64,000 nucleotides of DNA. It comes from Adiantum capillus-veneris. Lineage: Eukaryota; Streptophyta; Polypodiopsida; Polypodiales; Pteridaceae. Shown in pieces: positions 34,621 through 49,229 of the stretch (positions are counted from its first letter, which is position 1; each line of letters starts with the position of its first letter). Under the pieces are notes generated by a model that did no database searches, was not told the origin of the DNA, and saw only the letters and a list, made by a program, of their open reading frames with translations. Position numbers and translations under genes: made by a program. The stretch spans positions 59,717,120-59,781,119 of the forward strand of contig CM043956.1 of NCBI GenBank assembly GCA_014529385.2, in the 5' to 3' direction.

Positions 34621-34866
34621 ACAAGATGGAGAACTTACTTCCTGGATATTGACAACGGTGTATTTTGACAGCAGCACTTTGATGAAGGCTCTTAGTGCTT
34701 CTTCAATTTCTTCCTCCTCCGTTCTCTAATTGGAGAATTCCCACAGCCACTCGTCCATGGTCAACGACGTGCATCATTTTCAGCTTGTAAATTGAAGGAT
34801 TTTGAGAAGCGCAAGCACAAAACAAACCTTACCAGCCTTTACATGAGTCTCATGCATGCAAAACAC

Positions 34867-35093
34867 TGTTACCATATACATGTGGTAGTGATGTGTGTGA
34901 ACACACTAGGACCGCAGGGACATTTTTTCTCTCTTTAGGAGGTTTTTTCCCCCGTGCATTGTATATACGCCCATCACTCTAGGGCTATCTACCTTTCCAT
35001 TGCACACTAAGTAACACACTCTCTATAGTGTGCCTTGAGCTTCCTTCATCTTCTCCAAGCTGTGTGTTTTTCTCTGCAACCCTAATTCCAACA
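34867..35093 (+). repeat. 5' LTR of the 4960 bp Copia
   Basis: 227 bp, starting TGTTACCATATACATG and ending CTAATTCCAACA. A TATATA box lies at 34962-34967, and the Copia promoter would act from here. Confidence 0.95.
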
Positions 35094-35095
35094 AT

Positions 35096-35107
35096 TGGTA
35101 TCAGAGC
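35096..35107 (+). promoter_or_regulatory. Primer-binding site, initiator tRNA-Met
   Basis: TGGTATCAGAGC follows the LTR after two bases. Confidence 0.95.
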
Positions 35108-35250
35108 AGGTCACGTCCTCTCGGGCTTAGACGCCAGCTGCTCCAGCATATGCCTTATAGTCTTCTACGGTTTGTGCTATATAGCACAGGTTGTTCCCGC
35201 TCTGTTTCTCCTATTTTCGAGTAGTTTTCACATCAGGTGCAGGATTTACC

Positions 35251-38200
35251 ATGGCTGACAACAACAACATAGATGTGTTCAAGATGTTTGCTGCTCAGGA
35301 CAGGTTTGATGGGGACAACTACACTATGTGGGCTTATATGATGCAACATGTTCTTGTGTCAAAGGGTGTCTGGAACATTGTGTAGGGCATTGATGTATGT
35401 CCTGGTTCTTAGGATGTAGGCGATGTTGAGGATGTTGCAGGTCTTGCTACAAGGATTGCTCCTATTAGAGTTGTTTTGCCTACGGCAGAACAAGCTCGTT
35501 GGGATGTTAAGGATGCGCAAGCTCATGCATTGATTGCATTGTCTGTGAAGCACACCTTTGTTCCTCACATCCATTCAGCAAAATCTGAAAAACAGGCTTG
35601 GGATATTCTAGCAGGTCTTTATGCAAGCTGCAATGAGGCTAAAATTGCTTTGCTGTGTAAAGAGCTGGAGTCAAAGATTATGCATGAGGAAGATGATATG
35701 GACACTTTCCTTGCTAGTGTCAAGGATATCAATGAGCAACTTATTTCTGCAGGTGAAGTTATTTCAGACAGTTCCCTTGTGCAGACTGTTCTTGATGCCT
35801 TACCAGATTCTTACCAGAATTTTGCTAGTACTTGGAGACTTATGACCCAAGGAAATCCAAAAGTTGTCAAGTTTGATGCATTATGCACATTACTGTTGCA
35901 AGAGTCACTTTCCAAAAAAAACAGGACTAGACAGCGTGCAGTTGAACAGGCTTTTATTGCTTCTCAAAGAAAGGGTGGTAACAGCAATGCAGCCACTTCT
36001 TATGGTTCTGCTGCGAGTGGAAAAAATTAAGTTCCTAATGCTTCTGCTGGCAGCAATTCGTCTGGAAATTCTAGTGATAAGGGAAAAAAAGAAGATGCGT
36101 TGCCATTATTGTAAAGCCAATGATCACTTGATCAAGTCGTGTCCTAAGTTGAAGGCCAAAGAGGATAATAAGAAAGAGGGTGGTTCCACTGTAAATGTTG
36201 GTTCCACTACAAATGCAGCCACTGTTGAGTCTTCTGTGAAAGGAGACTGTGTTGCTGATGTTGATACAGAATGGGCTTTTAGCGCAGAGTGCACTTACAA
36301 TCCTGCTATCCGTGATGCATGCTTGTCAGTTGTGCTGCAGATTCACATGTGTGGTATTTCGACAGTGGTGCTACAAAGCACATTACCTCACATCGTGAAT
36401 TGTTTACCTCTCTCGAGTCTGTCCCTCATGGGAATTCTGTCACTTGTGCCAACAACGCCTCTTATCCAGTTCAGGGAGTTGGAAAGATTGTGCTCATTGC
36501 TGCTAATGGCATTTTTTTCACACTTGTTGATGCACTTTATGTACTTGGGATCAAGAAGAATCTCTTGTTTGTATCCGCACTTGCTAGACTTGGACTTGTA
36601 GTCAAATTTGAGGATGACAGATGTACAGTTCATGATCTCAATTTTGGTGATGAAATTGTTGCATCTAGCCTTTTGTGCCATGGGCTGTATAAGCTCACTT
36701 TGTATGACAAGTGTGGACAAAATTTTGCAAATGCTGTTGTAGATTCAAGGGCTATTTCAGATGCAAAACTTTGGCATGCACGTTTTGGTCATCTGAATTT
36801 TGCCAGTTTGCTACGTTTGCAGAAATCTGATATGGTTGCTTCTTTGCAGCCTCTTGAAGCACCTGTCAAACATGTTTGTGAAGGCTGTATTCTAGGTAAA
36901 ATGCAGCGTTCTAAGTTTCCAAAGGATGGTTCAGTTAGGGCCACATGCAGGCTGCAGCTTGTACATAGTGATGTTTGTGGGCCCATGCAAACTCCATCCT
37001 TGGGCAATTACATGTACTTCGTGACTTTCATTGATGATTACTCCAGGCATGCATGGGTATTTCCGCTTAAAGCGAAGTGTGAAGTTTTTATGTGCTTCGA
37101 ACAATTTCTTGCTGTGGCTGAAAATGTCTTGAAATGTACTATGGTCACCCTCCGTTCTGATCGAGGGGGGGAGTATATGTCTCATGAATTTAATGCATTT
37201 CTGGCTAGTCGTGGGATAAAACACCAATGTACAATGCCTTATACACCTCAACAAAATGTTGTTGCTGAGAGGAAAAATAGTTCAGTGATGGAAATGGCAC
37301 GATGTATGGTCAAAAGTCAAGCTTTGCCGCATTCTTTTTGACTTGAGGCCATCATGTGTGCCACTTATGTACTTAACAGGTGTCCTACGAAAGCTTTGCA
37401 GTCTATTAATCCATATGAAGCATGGCATGATAGAAAGCCCTCTATTGAGCACATGCGTGTTTTTGGGTGTTTGGCATATGCTTTGGTGCCACAAGTGCAG
37501 CGCTGAAAATTGGATGATAAGGCAGTCAAATGTATTTTTGTTGGTTATAGTGTTGAAAGCAAAGGTTACAGGTTTTATCATCCGCAAACAAAACGTATTC
37601 TGGTTTCTCGGGATGTAGTGTTTGTGGAAGATTCTGTTCAGCCCTTGATGTCATGTACTAGAGACAATAATGTAAGCTCACATGACATTTATGACACTTT
37701 GTTGCCTCTTTTCAGTGGTGGAAATACGAATGTAAGTTCCAATGAGGCAAATGTATAGCCTATGGGGGTTTCTGAAAATGTTTTAGATCAGCCTATTACT
37801 GATGCAGATGAACATGATGTACTTGATGAGGAACGGGCTGAAAATGAGCAGGCTAGAGGTATGCCAAAAAGGCTGGTGCACACTTTGTGTGATAGTAAAT
37901 TGGATGCACCTTTTTCTAGTTGTACTCGTTCAGGATCTCGCCATGCATCTTATGCATCAGATTGTTATGCTTTGGCTATGTCTAGCTTACATGATGTTGA
38001 GGAGCCTTTGTCTTTTGATGAAGCACATAATTCAAAAAATTGGATGGCTACCATGCAATCAGAATATGATGCACTTATAGAAAATGACACATGGACTTTA
38101 TATTGTTTGCCTCCTGGAAAAAAGGCCATTGGTACGAAGTGGGTTTACAAGTTGAAACGCAAGCCGGATGGTGAGATCAATCGCCATAAGGCTCGACTTG

Positions 38201-39524
38201 TTGCAAAAGGTTATGTACAGCAAAAAGGAATAGATTATGAAGAGACTTTTGCTCCCACTTGTCGTATGACAGCTCATTGGCAGGTCATTTTGGTTGGGAT
38301 GTACATCAATCAGACATTGTTACTGCTTTCTTGAATGGTGACATATTTGAGGAAGTTTATGCAACGCAGCCTCGCGGTTTTGTCATAAAAGGACAAGAGG
38401 ACAAAGTGTGCAGATGTAAGAAGGCTTTGTATGGGTTGAAGCAATCTCCTCATGCTTGGTATGAGAAAGATGACACTCATTTGGTTAAATGAGGCTTTCG
38501 TAACAGTCCAACAGAAAGCACATTGTATGTAAAGCGGGAGGGTGATGTACTTCTCATTGTGGTTCTTTATGTTGATGATTTGCTGATCACTGGACCAAAT
38601 GAGAGACATACTGCTGAATTGAAGGCTGATTTGAATGCTACTTTCAAGATGAAAGATTTGGGGTTGTTGCATCATTACCTGGGTATACAGTTTAAGCAGT
38701 GTGATGTTGGTATTGCCTTGTGTCAGAAAAGTTACATAGAGACATTGCTATGGAAGTTTGGACTTGAGGATTGCAAACCTATTGCCACTCACATGGAAAC
38801 AGGTTTGAAGTTGAGTCTACATGATGCTGGCGATCCTGCTGATGTTACTCTTTACCAAACTTTTGTTGGCTGCCTCATTTATGTATGCAACACGAGGCTG
38901 GATATCCAGTTTGCAGTCTCACTGGTCAGCAGATTTATGCATAGCCCAGGGCCTAAGCATTGGCAGGCTGTCAAGAGTATTTTCCGCTACCTTAGTGGCA
39001 CTTTACATCTTGGCTTGTTTTATCCCAAGGGGGGATCATTGCCGCCAGACTTACATGCTTTTTCGGACTCAGATTGGGCTGGTTGTTTTGACACGCGAGT
39101 GTCCACAAGTGGTTTTTGTTTCATGCTTGGCAGTTCATGTATATCATGGTTGAGCAAGAAGCAACCTACTGTGGTCACTTCGAGTTGTGAGGCTGAGTAC
39201 AGGGCAGTCTTCACAGCTACGGTTGAGTGTGTATGGCTCAAAAGCCTTATGGCTGATTTGGGTGTTGGACAGGACACTGCCAACACTATCTACACTGACA
39301 GTCAGAGCGCATTGGCAGTTGCGAGGAACCCAGTTTTTCATGCGTACACAAACCGCATTGAGGTGCATTACCACTATGTCATGGAGAGGCTCTCAACAGG
39401 AGAGATCATCTTGGCTTATGTCCCAACACAAGACAACCTTGCAGATCTTTCCACAAAGGCATTGTCTCGTGAGAACCTTGAAGCTTTCCGCAAAGCTTTG
39501 GGCTTACTCCCCTTTGTGGACTGA
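35251..39524 (+). pseudogene. Copia gag-pol polyprotein with several lesions
   Basis: Gag starts at 35251. Stops occur at 35383-35385 and 35410-35412, then gag is open to 36030. The zinc knuckle (CHYCKANDHLIKSC) near 36095-36140 is in another frame. 36319-37341 is a 340-residue block with protease YFDSGATKH (from residue 13), the integrase zinc region and the D, D and E catalytic residues in HSDVCGPM, RSDRGGEYM and VVAERKN. A TGA at 37339-37341 and further stops near 37504 and 37756 interrupt the integrase C-terminus and linker. RT starts near 38040, has a frameshift near 38275 and a TGA at 38490-38492. 38523-39524 then carries YVDD (residues 16-19), DSDWAG, SCEAEY and DSQSA of RNase H, ending at a natural stop. 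Confidence 0.9.
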
Positions 39525-39599
39525 TCCTATCCTCAGGGCATGGCACTTCCCTTTACTCATGTGTCAGTTCTTGTTCACCGCATCACTCCAGGGGGGATT

Positions 39600-39826
39600 T
39601 GTTACCATATACATGTGGTAGTGATGTGTGTAAACACACTAGGACCGCCAGGGCATTTTTTCCCTCTTTAGGAGGTTTTTTCCCCCGTGCACTGTATATA
39701 CGCCCATCACTCTAGGGCTATCTATCTTTCCATTGCACACTAAGTAACACACTCTCTATAGTGCGCCTTGAGCTTCCTTCATCTTCTCCAAGCTGTGTGT
39801 TTTTCTCTGCAACCCTAATTCCAACA
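39600..39826 (+). repeat. 3' LTR of the 4960 bp Copia
   Basis: 227 bp, near-identical to the 5' LTR and preceded by the purine run AGGGGGGATT. Confidence 0.95.
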
Positions 39827-39922
39827 AACTCGTCACGAGAACTGAACAGGGGGCACCACCTAGCTTCGAGTGGCTAGGACATAGACAACAGCGATTTGAA
39901 TGACAACAACACAACTACGCGC

Positions 39923-40114
<192 letters not shown>

Positions 40115-40212
40115 TGTAGATGGAGGAAATGAAGTCCCTTCAGAATGTGTGGGCAAACTTGGTTCAAAAAAGTATTTACAAGACCCCCTCGTCTCAACGA
40201 GATGGAGACCAT

Positions 40213-40333
<121 letters not shown>

Positions 40334-41028
40334 ATAGTGTGTTCTCTAATAAAATTTCATGTGGACGGAGATTCTACTCCTCTACATAGTGACCATTGGA
40401 GTCAGCGTGCTTGCATGACATCTCTTTCAAGTGCTCCCCCGATAGTGATCTCTCAGTGCTCTTTTATAGGTGCAGGCTGCTTAGCTTAGTACAAAATAAT
40501 TAGGTTTAGGGCCCTAAGCTGAAGAGACAAAGCAAGCAGCTGGGTCCTAGATGGCTGACTGGTGCTTTGTTTTGGAAGAAATAAGAAAATGATATACTCC
40601 TATGTGGGCCTTTGTGACCATCACCTAGAGAGAGGTGGAACATACAAAGGGTGTTTTTTACAAATTTTGGCTTGGGAAAATGGAAAATCAATCACCCTAC
40701 GGATGTTTACTGAGGAAGTGTGTCGTGGATGAGATGACAGTGAATTGCAAGTTTTATTGGGCACTGGTGTAGCATGCTCATCAACTTTGGTGCCGGCTAG
40801 GACATGCCTTCCATGTCATTCTTTGATTTGTTATCGCCATCGTGTGTTTTGGGTCCGTTTGTTGATGCATTGATATCCATTCCTTTGCTTTTTCTGCTTC
40901 TTGTGTGTGTGGTGTGTGTTCGTTATTGGTGCGTATGTGATTGTGTGTGTGCGCTTATGCGTGTAGTGTATGTATGTGTGTGTACATATATGCGCTTGTG
41001 AGGGTGTGTGTGTGTGTGTGTGTGTGTG

Positions 41029-41090
<62 letters not shown>

Positions 41091-41183
41091 CTAAATTTAA
41101 TGAACGCGAGAGAGAGATGGTGAGAGAGTGAGAGATGGGAGAGCCTATGTGAGGGTGAGTGTGTGTGCATGTGTGTAAGTGTT

Positions 41184-41246
<63 letters not shown>

Positions 41247-41298
41247 TAAGGGACAGAGAGAGTACTGAATTTATTGAGAGTGTGAGAGAGAGGGGGGG

Positions 41299-41350
<52 letters not shown>

Positions 41351-41509
41351 GGAGCTGAATGAGGGTGAGTGTGTGTATGTAGGTGTTTGTGTGTGTATGT
41401 ATTGTGAGAGAGAGAGAGAGAGAGAGAGAGATAAGTTGCACATTGCTGGGTTGCCAACACACACACACACACAGAGGGAGCTGAGGATGGTTGTCGATTT
41501 CCTGGGCTG

Positions 41510-41622
<113 letters not shown>

Positions 41623-41859
41623 TTGGTCGCTTGTGATAATGGAGGAGAGAGAGAGGGAGATGGAGCCAAGCAATAGGGAGAGGGAGAGGGTGGTGCCGAG
41701 GGTGGCGGCCCCCTCTCTGAGCACAAGGACAAGGAGGGGGGGGGAGTGGCGGCACCTTGCGGTAATATAAAAAAAAAATCAGTATATTTTTTAAGCTCCC
41801 CTCTGGGGGTTTGTTCCCACGACCAAGGCTTTTGAAAGCCGACCATCAGCACTTGTGGT

Positions 41860-42560
41860 TATGAAAATACTTTAAAGTGGTGACAAACTAGTTTAGCACT
41901 TTGCAAAGTACAAGCTTTCACTAAGACTAGAGAAGGATTGTTCTCATCCTCTAAATGGAGTCGTGCATTTGCAAAACCGATGTTTCTTCTGTGTATGCAC
42001 AATGACTTTGCAAGCTCTCTATCTGTAAAGGGACGTGCATCTATTGTGTCCTTCAAATTAATGCATGCCATCATTGTTGCCCTCTTGAAAAGTATTTCCG
42101 TGTTTGAGTGCAAGACCTTGACTTCTGACAAGGTAATTGGAATGTTGGAAACCACTGAACTTTGTGTAGAGTGTGTCGAGTTCTTCTGGCTGCAAAATAC
42201 TGGTTGCTGGTGTAACTATCAAAAATCTCTCCTTGGAGTTTTGTTGTCAATGCTTGCTCTGCTCTTGACAACACCTTGCCATGGCATGAAGAATCTTCTT
42301 TTTCACTTCTCATTGACCTAGAAATCCTTCTGCTTTTTAGCACAAAAAGTCTGTTGCCTTTGCCTCTCTCTTGTTCCCTTTCTTTGACACCCAGTAATCA
42401 CATAAGCAGCCTATGAACTGCTCAGGAAACTCTTCTCCATTGTGTACCGGTGGGTACGGAACCGGATCAAGAAAACTTGAATAAAAAGAGCTCAACGCAT
42501 GAACATACATCATGAAGAGCTTAGGCATCAACAAGACCAAACATGTCATAGACACTCACG
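41860..42560 (-). pseudogene. Unrecognised coding relic, possible N-terminal part of the 20-21 kb relic
   Basis: Minus-strand segments include FIGCLCDYWVSKKGNKREAK (about 42430-42370), a stretch near 42250-42130 and FTDRELAKSLCIHRRNIGFA (about 42030-41970). The last has the look of a helix-turn-helix-like element. If the gypsy is removed, this strand runs into the satellite and then the transposase-like relic at 21280-20385, which starts with the middle of its protein. An upstream exon here would fit, but homology is not proven. Confidence 0.35.
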
Positions 42561-42651
42561 CACACCTAACTGGTGAGGCATTAACAAGACCAAACATGTC
42601 ACAGACACTCACACACACCTAATTGGCAAGAAGGCTCCATCCTATTATCTG

Positions 42652-42687
<36 letters not shown>

Positions 42688-43075
42688 TAAATAAGCACAC
42701 ATAGTAGAGAACCGCATGTAGAGGAAAGAGAGGGAATGTGCTACAGAAACACCGCACAGAGAAGGAAAGAAAGGCGCTCTGCTCTATGCAAAAATTTCAC
42801 GCAGGCAACACCATTGCAAGTTATGCCATAACTCTCAGCCATATCAAGATTCGAACACCAAATTTAATGTATCTAGAAGAATCAATATACTTTTAGCTTT
42901 TCATATTGTGATTGATGGTTGTAACAAAATTAAAAATGCGACAAGACATTGATACTCTATCATTTCAACTTTTCATAATGTGAATGATGGTTGCAACAAA
43001 AAAAGTACAGTGCAAGACACTGTTACATAATCAATCTGCTTTGATGCATAAACAAATACATTCTATTTATTTCTA
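42561..43075. other. Unclassified stretch with a short GA microsatellite
   Basis: A ~50 bp imperfect direct repeat (around 42525-42570 and 42571-42620, sharing GACCAAACATGTCA and GACACTCAC) is followed by (GA)n at about 42654-42682. No gene seen. Confidence 0.4.
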
Positions 43076-46000
43076 GTCATCTGGAAATGATACAAAATAT
43101 TCTGGCCTCTTGCCGTTATCTGAAGGACCCTCTTCCTTGTGCCTTGGTCTCTTTCAATGATGTTTTTTTTCCTTAGCATCCATCGCAAGCACGTTGAGAT
43201 CAAGCAATTGGATCTCCTTAGATGCCTCAACATGTGGGGCCTCTTCTATAAGCTAAATGACTGGATGACTGGATGCTTTTGTTTCAATAGATCATGTTTT
43301 CCATATTGTGGAGACAAGCGTGGGTTGGTGATTCCACAAGCTAGACCATATGCAGCATGTGACAAAAAATAGCAACTGCATAGGACATACATTCCAAGCC
43401 CTACACCAAAAATTGAGACCGTTGCTTGCTTATCTAGTAGCATCACCTTGTCTGCATTCCATCTGATGGCCATGCCTCCTAGATATCTTGAGAGTGTCTT
43501 CAATACAAAAACAGGGAATTCCGCCTTGTCCTCGGAGAAGCTGGAATGGAAGTAGAGGAAGTTTGGAGCATTCAAATTCTCCAAGTGCTGGCTGAAGGGA
43601 GGAATTATTTCCCAAGTCTCCTTTACCTCGCCCACAAAGATGAGGAATGAACTTATCATTATAGACTACGAGCTATGAGAAATAAAAGCCAAGTGTTGGT
43701 ATATACACATGAAACACTCATATAGGGAAGCAAAAAAATATTTACACGGTAGTATACCTTCTGATTTTCATCTTCTTTGAGTAATGCAGCATTCCATAAG
43801 TCAAGTGTACTCTCGTTTGGAGAGGATGAGGAAGGAGTCAATGTCATTGATGGAGAAATTCTCCCCATCTCTATGATTCCAAGCCTTTCTTGTACCGCCC
43901 TGAACTCCAACTCCATTGGAAGCGTCGCGGCACCCACACACTGTTTTTGTAGCCGCCAATCTGCATGTTGTCTAGGAACAGACGATAACTCCCATATCTC
44001 CTTTCATCACCGTTTTTTGGCTTTTCTCACCGCATGGCCAATTTGACTTTGTTTGACTTGTTCCTTGCAATGTGACATGTGCATTAGTTTTTGATGCTTC
44101 CATTGGTGTAGCTCCTCTACGCTATTTTATTTTTCCACACCATGTCCATGTTGATTGTGACTGAAATAACCAGTACAAGCTTGGTAGTGGGTTTTCTCCA
44201 TGCATTGTGTAGACCAAACACCCAAGCTGCCATATTGCCTTGCAAACCAAGGCATGTGATTATAGATAATGTGCTGCACACAAAGCATGCAGACATTATA
44301 AGGGTGAGCATTTGCAATTCAAAATATTATCATGTCATCAAACCAATTACACTACCATCATGTAGTGAGTAATATGTTGATTTGTCTACGCACTTATGAA
44401 TGTCTTATGGAAGGTCTCCTCAGCTTCTTGGAATTTTGTATAGTCACCATCAATCTATGAGTTCAATTTTAAGAACATGAATATTGCATCCAAGGTTTTC
44501 CATACCTTTGCTTTGCGAGTCCTTGCTGCACCATTTTCTGCATGGGCAACTACAACATTGTGCAGATTTTTCCACCTGTTGTATACTGTAATGCTTGTCT
44601 TTATTGTGCACTTTGGATTTTGCGTTGTCATTGAGTTGTGGGCACTTAAAGGAAGGGTCGGGCTTTCACACCACCAACGGAAAACTTCTCTGGAACATCC
44701 CAACCATTTTTCAATCTTTTCTCATCCTGCTCTATCTTAACATGTCCTCCATGCAAACCCATTTCTAAGAAGGCCGTCTATACTGTGGAGATTGCCCTTT
44801 TCTTCGTAGAGAGAGATCAAGTGGTCCAGGAAAAATAGATGTAGAGAAACACTAGTCTTTCTATTATTCTACAAAGTGCATGCATTGTGCATATGTGTTC
44901 TCTAGATAGTGGGATATCCAAAATGGGTCATCAGTTAGGGTCACGCAGATGCCTATCCGAATCTCTTCTCCAAAACGGTTTGTCAAGGATGTGAACCCCT
45001 CCCATGCAATACAAGCAAGGGCTTTTTCTTGTTGCTCCTTTGAAAATGTTGTACATGTATTTCAAGGTTTTTAGGTCTCCAGCCATGTGCCACTCTACAT
45101 TGTAGGATCCCATGTGTGTTTGTTTGATGAAAAACCCAATTCAATATATCAAAGTTCTCGATGGGCACTTGAAAGGATAATTTTGAACTTATTATAATGC
45201 ACATTTGAAAGCATTCAAATGAAACATAATGATAAATTATCTTAAATATAACTTCTACGCACCTTGAACGTCGCAAGAAGGAAAATGTTGTGCTCATATT
45301 GCACACTAAAGTTTCGAGGATCATCTGGTCTAGTGTTGCATCTAGAGCTCTATTCATAAGTGTGATTGTGACTCTCTCAACCTTTGTCTCCTTTACAAGC
45401 TCGCACTCATCTAGCTTGATGACAAACATCGTTACACCGCTACACTCTTCAAAAGTAACATCGAACAATTGCACAATGTATGACTGTAGCGTGATCATAT
45501 CATTTAAAATATTGTTATAATTTTCATAGAATGTTTCTTCTCCTTTTGGAAATCTGTGTGTCGATTCAATGTGGAAGGGACTTCCTAGCTTTTTAAGCAC
45601 CTCCTCGTTGACTTCCCGTCTTGTTTTTTGAATAGAGAAAGGGTTTGGAAGTAGCGTGTGCTTGATGTGGAACTTTTTGACTTGTCTTTACACAGACCTG
45701 AGTTAGAGGAGTTAAGAAGAAAAACCATTTTCTAGTGAAACAACACTGCAAATGATGATACATACTTGAAAATGGTAGCATATCCCTCATTGGATATAGC
45801 AGCTTCATCCAAAATTGATTGAACGTCCCGTGTAGAGAGTTGGTTCTCCTCTAGAGGGTTGTCAAGCTATTTAACAATGATCTTACCATAGCACTTATCA
45901 TCCAAGAGGCCAGTTATGTTTTTGCGATTCAATATGATCCTGTAATGGGACAAGGAGGTGGTTGTGCGGCGCTCCACTTCCTTGTGATGATGAAGCAAAG

Positions 46001-46640
46001 ATCTGCACAAGCATGTTAGCAGTAAGAGATGTGAGAGTTTATGAATATAAACTTAAAGACGGATAAATGCACTCACTTGATAGCTTCCACTCTTTCCTTG
46101 ATTCCTCCTGAGCCAACTTTCTAGTCCTGAATGTCTCTTAGTTTTCTTTCTCTTTGGCAAAGACCTAGCACTGTTTTTCTTTCTCTGCATTGTTGTGTAA
46201 GCTCATTGATAGTCTCCTTGCTTCCTTCAACCTGTTTAGCACATTGTACAACTTTCTGGTGTAAGCGAACATTCTTGCTGTATACAATATCTCTCTCTTG
46301 TTGCAGAACGTCATTTCTTGCAGGCAACTGCTTAGTGTATCCATACAAGCCATGGTGGCCATCGTCGACATAGTTTACTAAGGATGTAATATCCTTAAAA
46401 GGTGGAGTGGAGTTTGTGATGGGATGTTTTGGATACATTCTACCGTCTAGTCAAAAGTCCACACTTTTCATGCCTGTGATCTTAAGTTCTATTTCAAAGC
46501 TTCAAAAAGCGTCTGCTCTTTGTTTTTCTTGTAGAGGGGTTCATACTTTTGTGAGAGCTCTATGTGCATGAGATACACATCTCTCCTATTCCTTGTAGAA
46601 GTTTTTTTGTGGAGAAGCTACAAGTGTTGACTGAGACATG
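43076..46640 (-). pseudogene. Unrecognised multi-exon gene relic
   Basis: Consecutive minus-strand open segments look like exons. 46438-46121 is a Gln/Lys/Glu-rich coiled-coil-like N-terminus. Segments follow near 46010-45800. 45600-44983 includes VTMFVIKLDECELVKETKVE and, in a second frame, EWHMAGDLKTLKYMYNIFKG then CLYC (about 45095-45000). Then come 44703-44420, 44000-43750 (SVPRQHADWRLQKQ, VQERLGIIEMG), 43659-43246 and an end at about 43225-43076 with an NLS-like run (KEKKHH, KRPRHKEEG) and the stop after SFPDD. Candidate introns lie between. The GDLKTLKYM...PCLYC block recalls transposase-like proteins but no family is certain. Stops and frame changes mark it as decayed. Confidence 0.45.
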
Positions 46641-47050
46641 ACTGATCGAAACTGTGTGCAGAAGGAGGTGGGGGTGATTAAGGAATGACAATTTGAATAT
46701 CACGCGCGCGTGAGAGAACGCAAGAGGGAATGGGGGGAAGAAGGAGGCGAGGAAATAGAGCTTAGTTTTCAAAAACGTAAAAGATTGAGATATTCGACAT
46801 TGAATTTAGTAGCCACTGTGCACAGTGAAGTGTTATCATGACTGGAATACTTTCTGGGTTTTTTAATAAACGTACCTTTCATGAATAAGATATCCAGATT
46901 TTAGAAAACATGTATGAGAAAGGGATAAAATGAATTTTCTATTATCTCTCTCTATGCTGGCATGGCATTTCTTACAAGGCCCAAATTTGAGTCCAAACTT
47001 TTCCTAATGATTGATTCAAAAAAGAATATATAGTCAACCTCAAGCACTAC
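46641..47050. other. Unclassified stretch
   Basis: AT-rich with no gene, tandem array or recognised repeat. Confidence 0.4.
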
Positions 47051-49199
<2,149 letters not shown>

Positions 49200-49229
49200 T
49201 GCATCTTGAAGGCATATAGACCTACATAA

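Larger units (their letters stand above)
34867..39826 (+). mobile_element. Complete Copia retrotransposon, 4960 bp, in the gypsy LTR
   Basis: It has two 227 bp LTRs (34867-35093, 39600-39826) with TG...CA ends, a primer site at 35096-35107 and a polypurine tract at 39590-39599. It is flanked by AACAC (34862-34866) and AACTC (39827-39831), a 5 bp target duplication with one difference. The other gypsy LTR reads GCATGCAAAACTC at the homologous point (22205-22217), which confirms the empty site. Order is gag, protease, integrase, RT, RNase H. By eye the LTRs differ at about 7-8 positions, so insertion was fairly recent but not very young. Confidence 0.95.
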
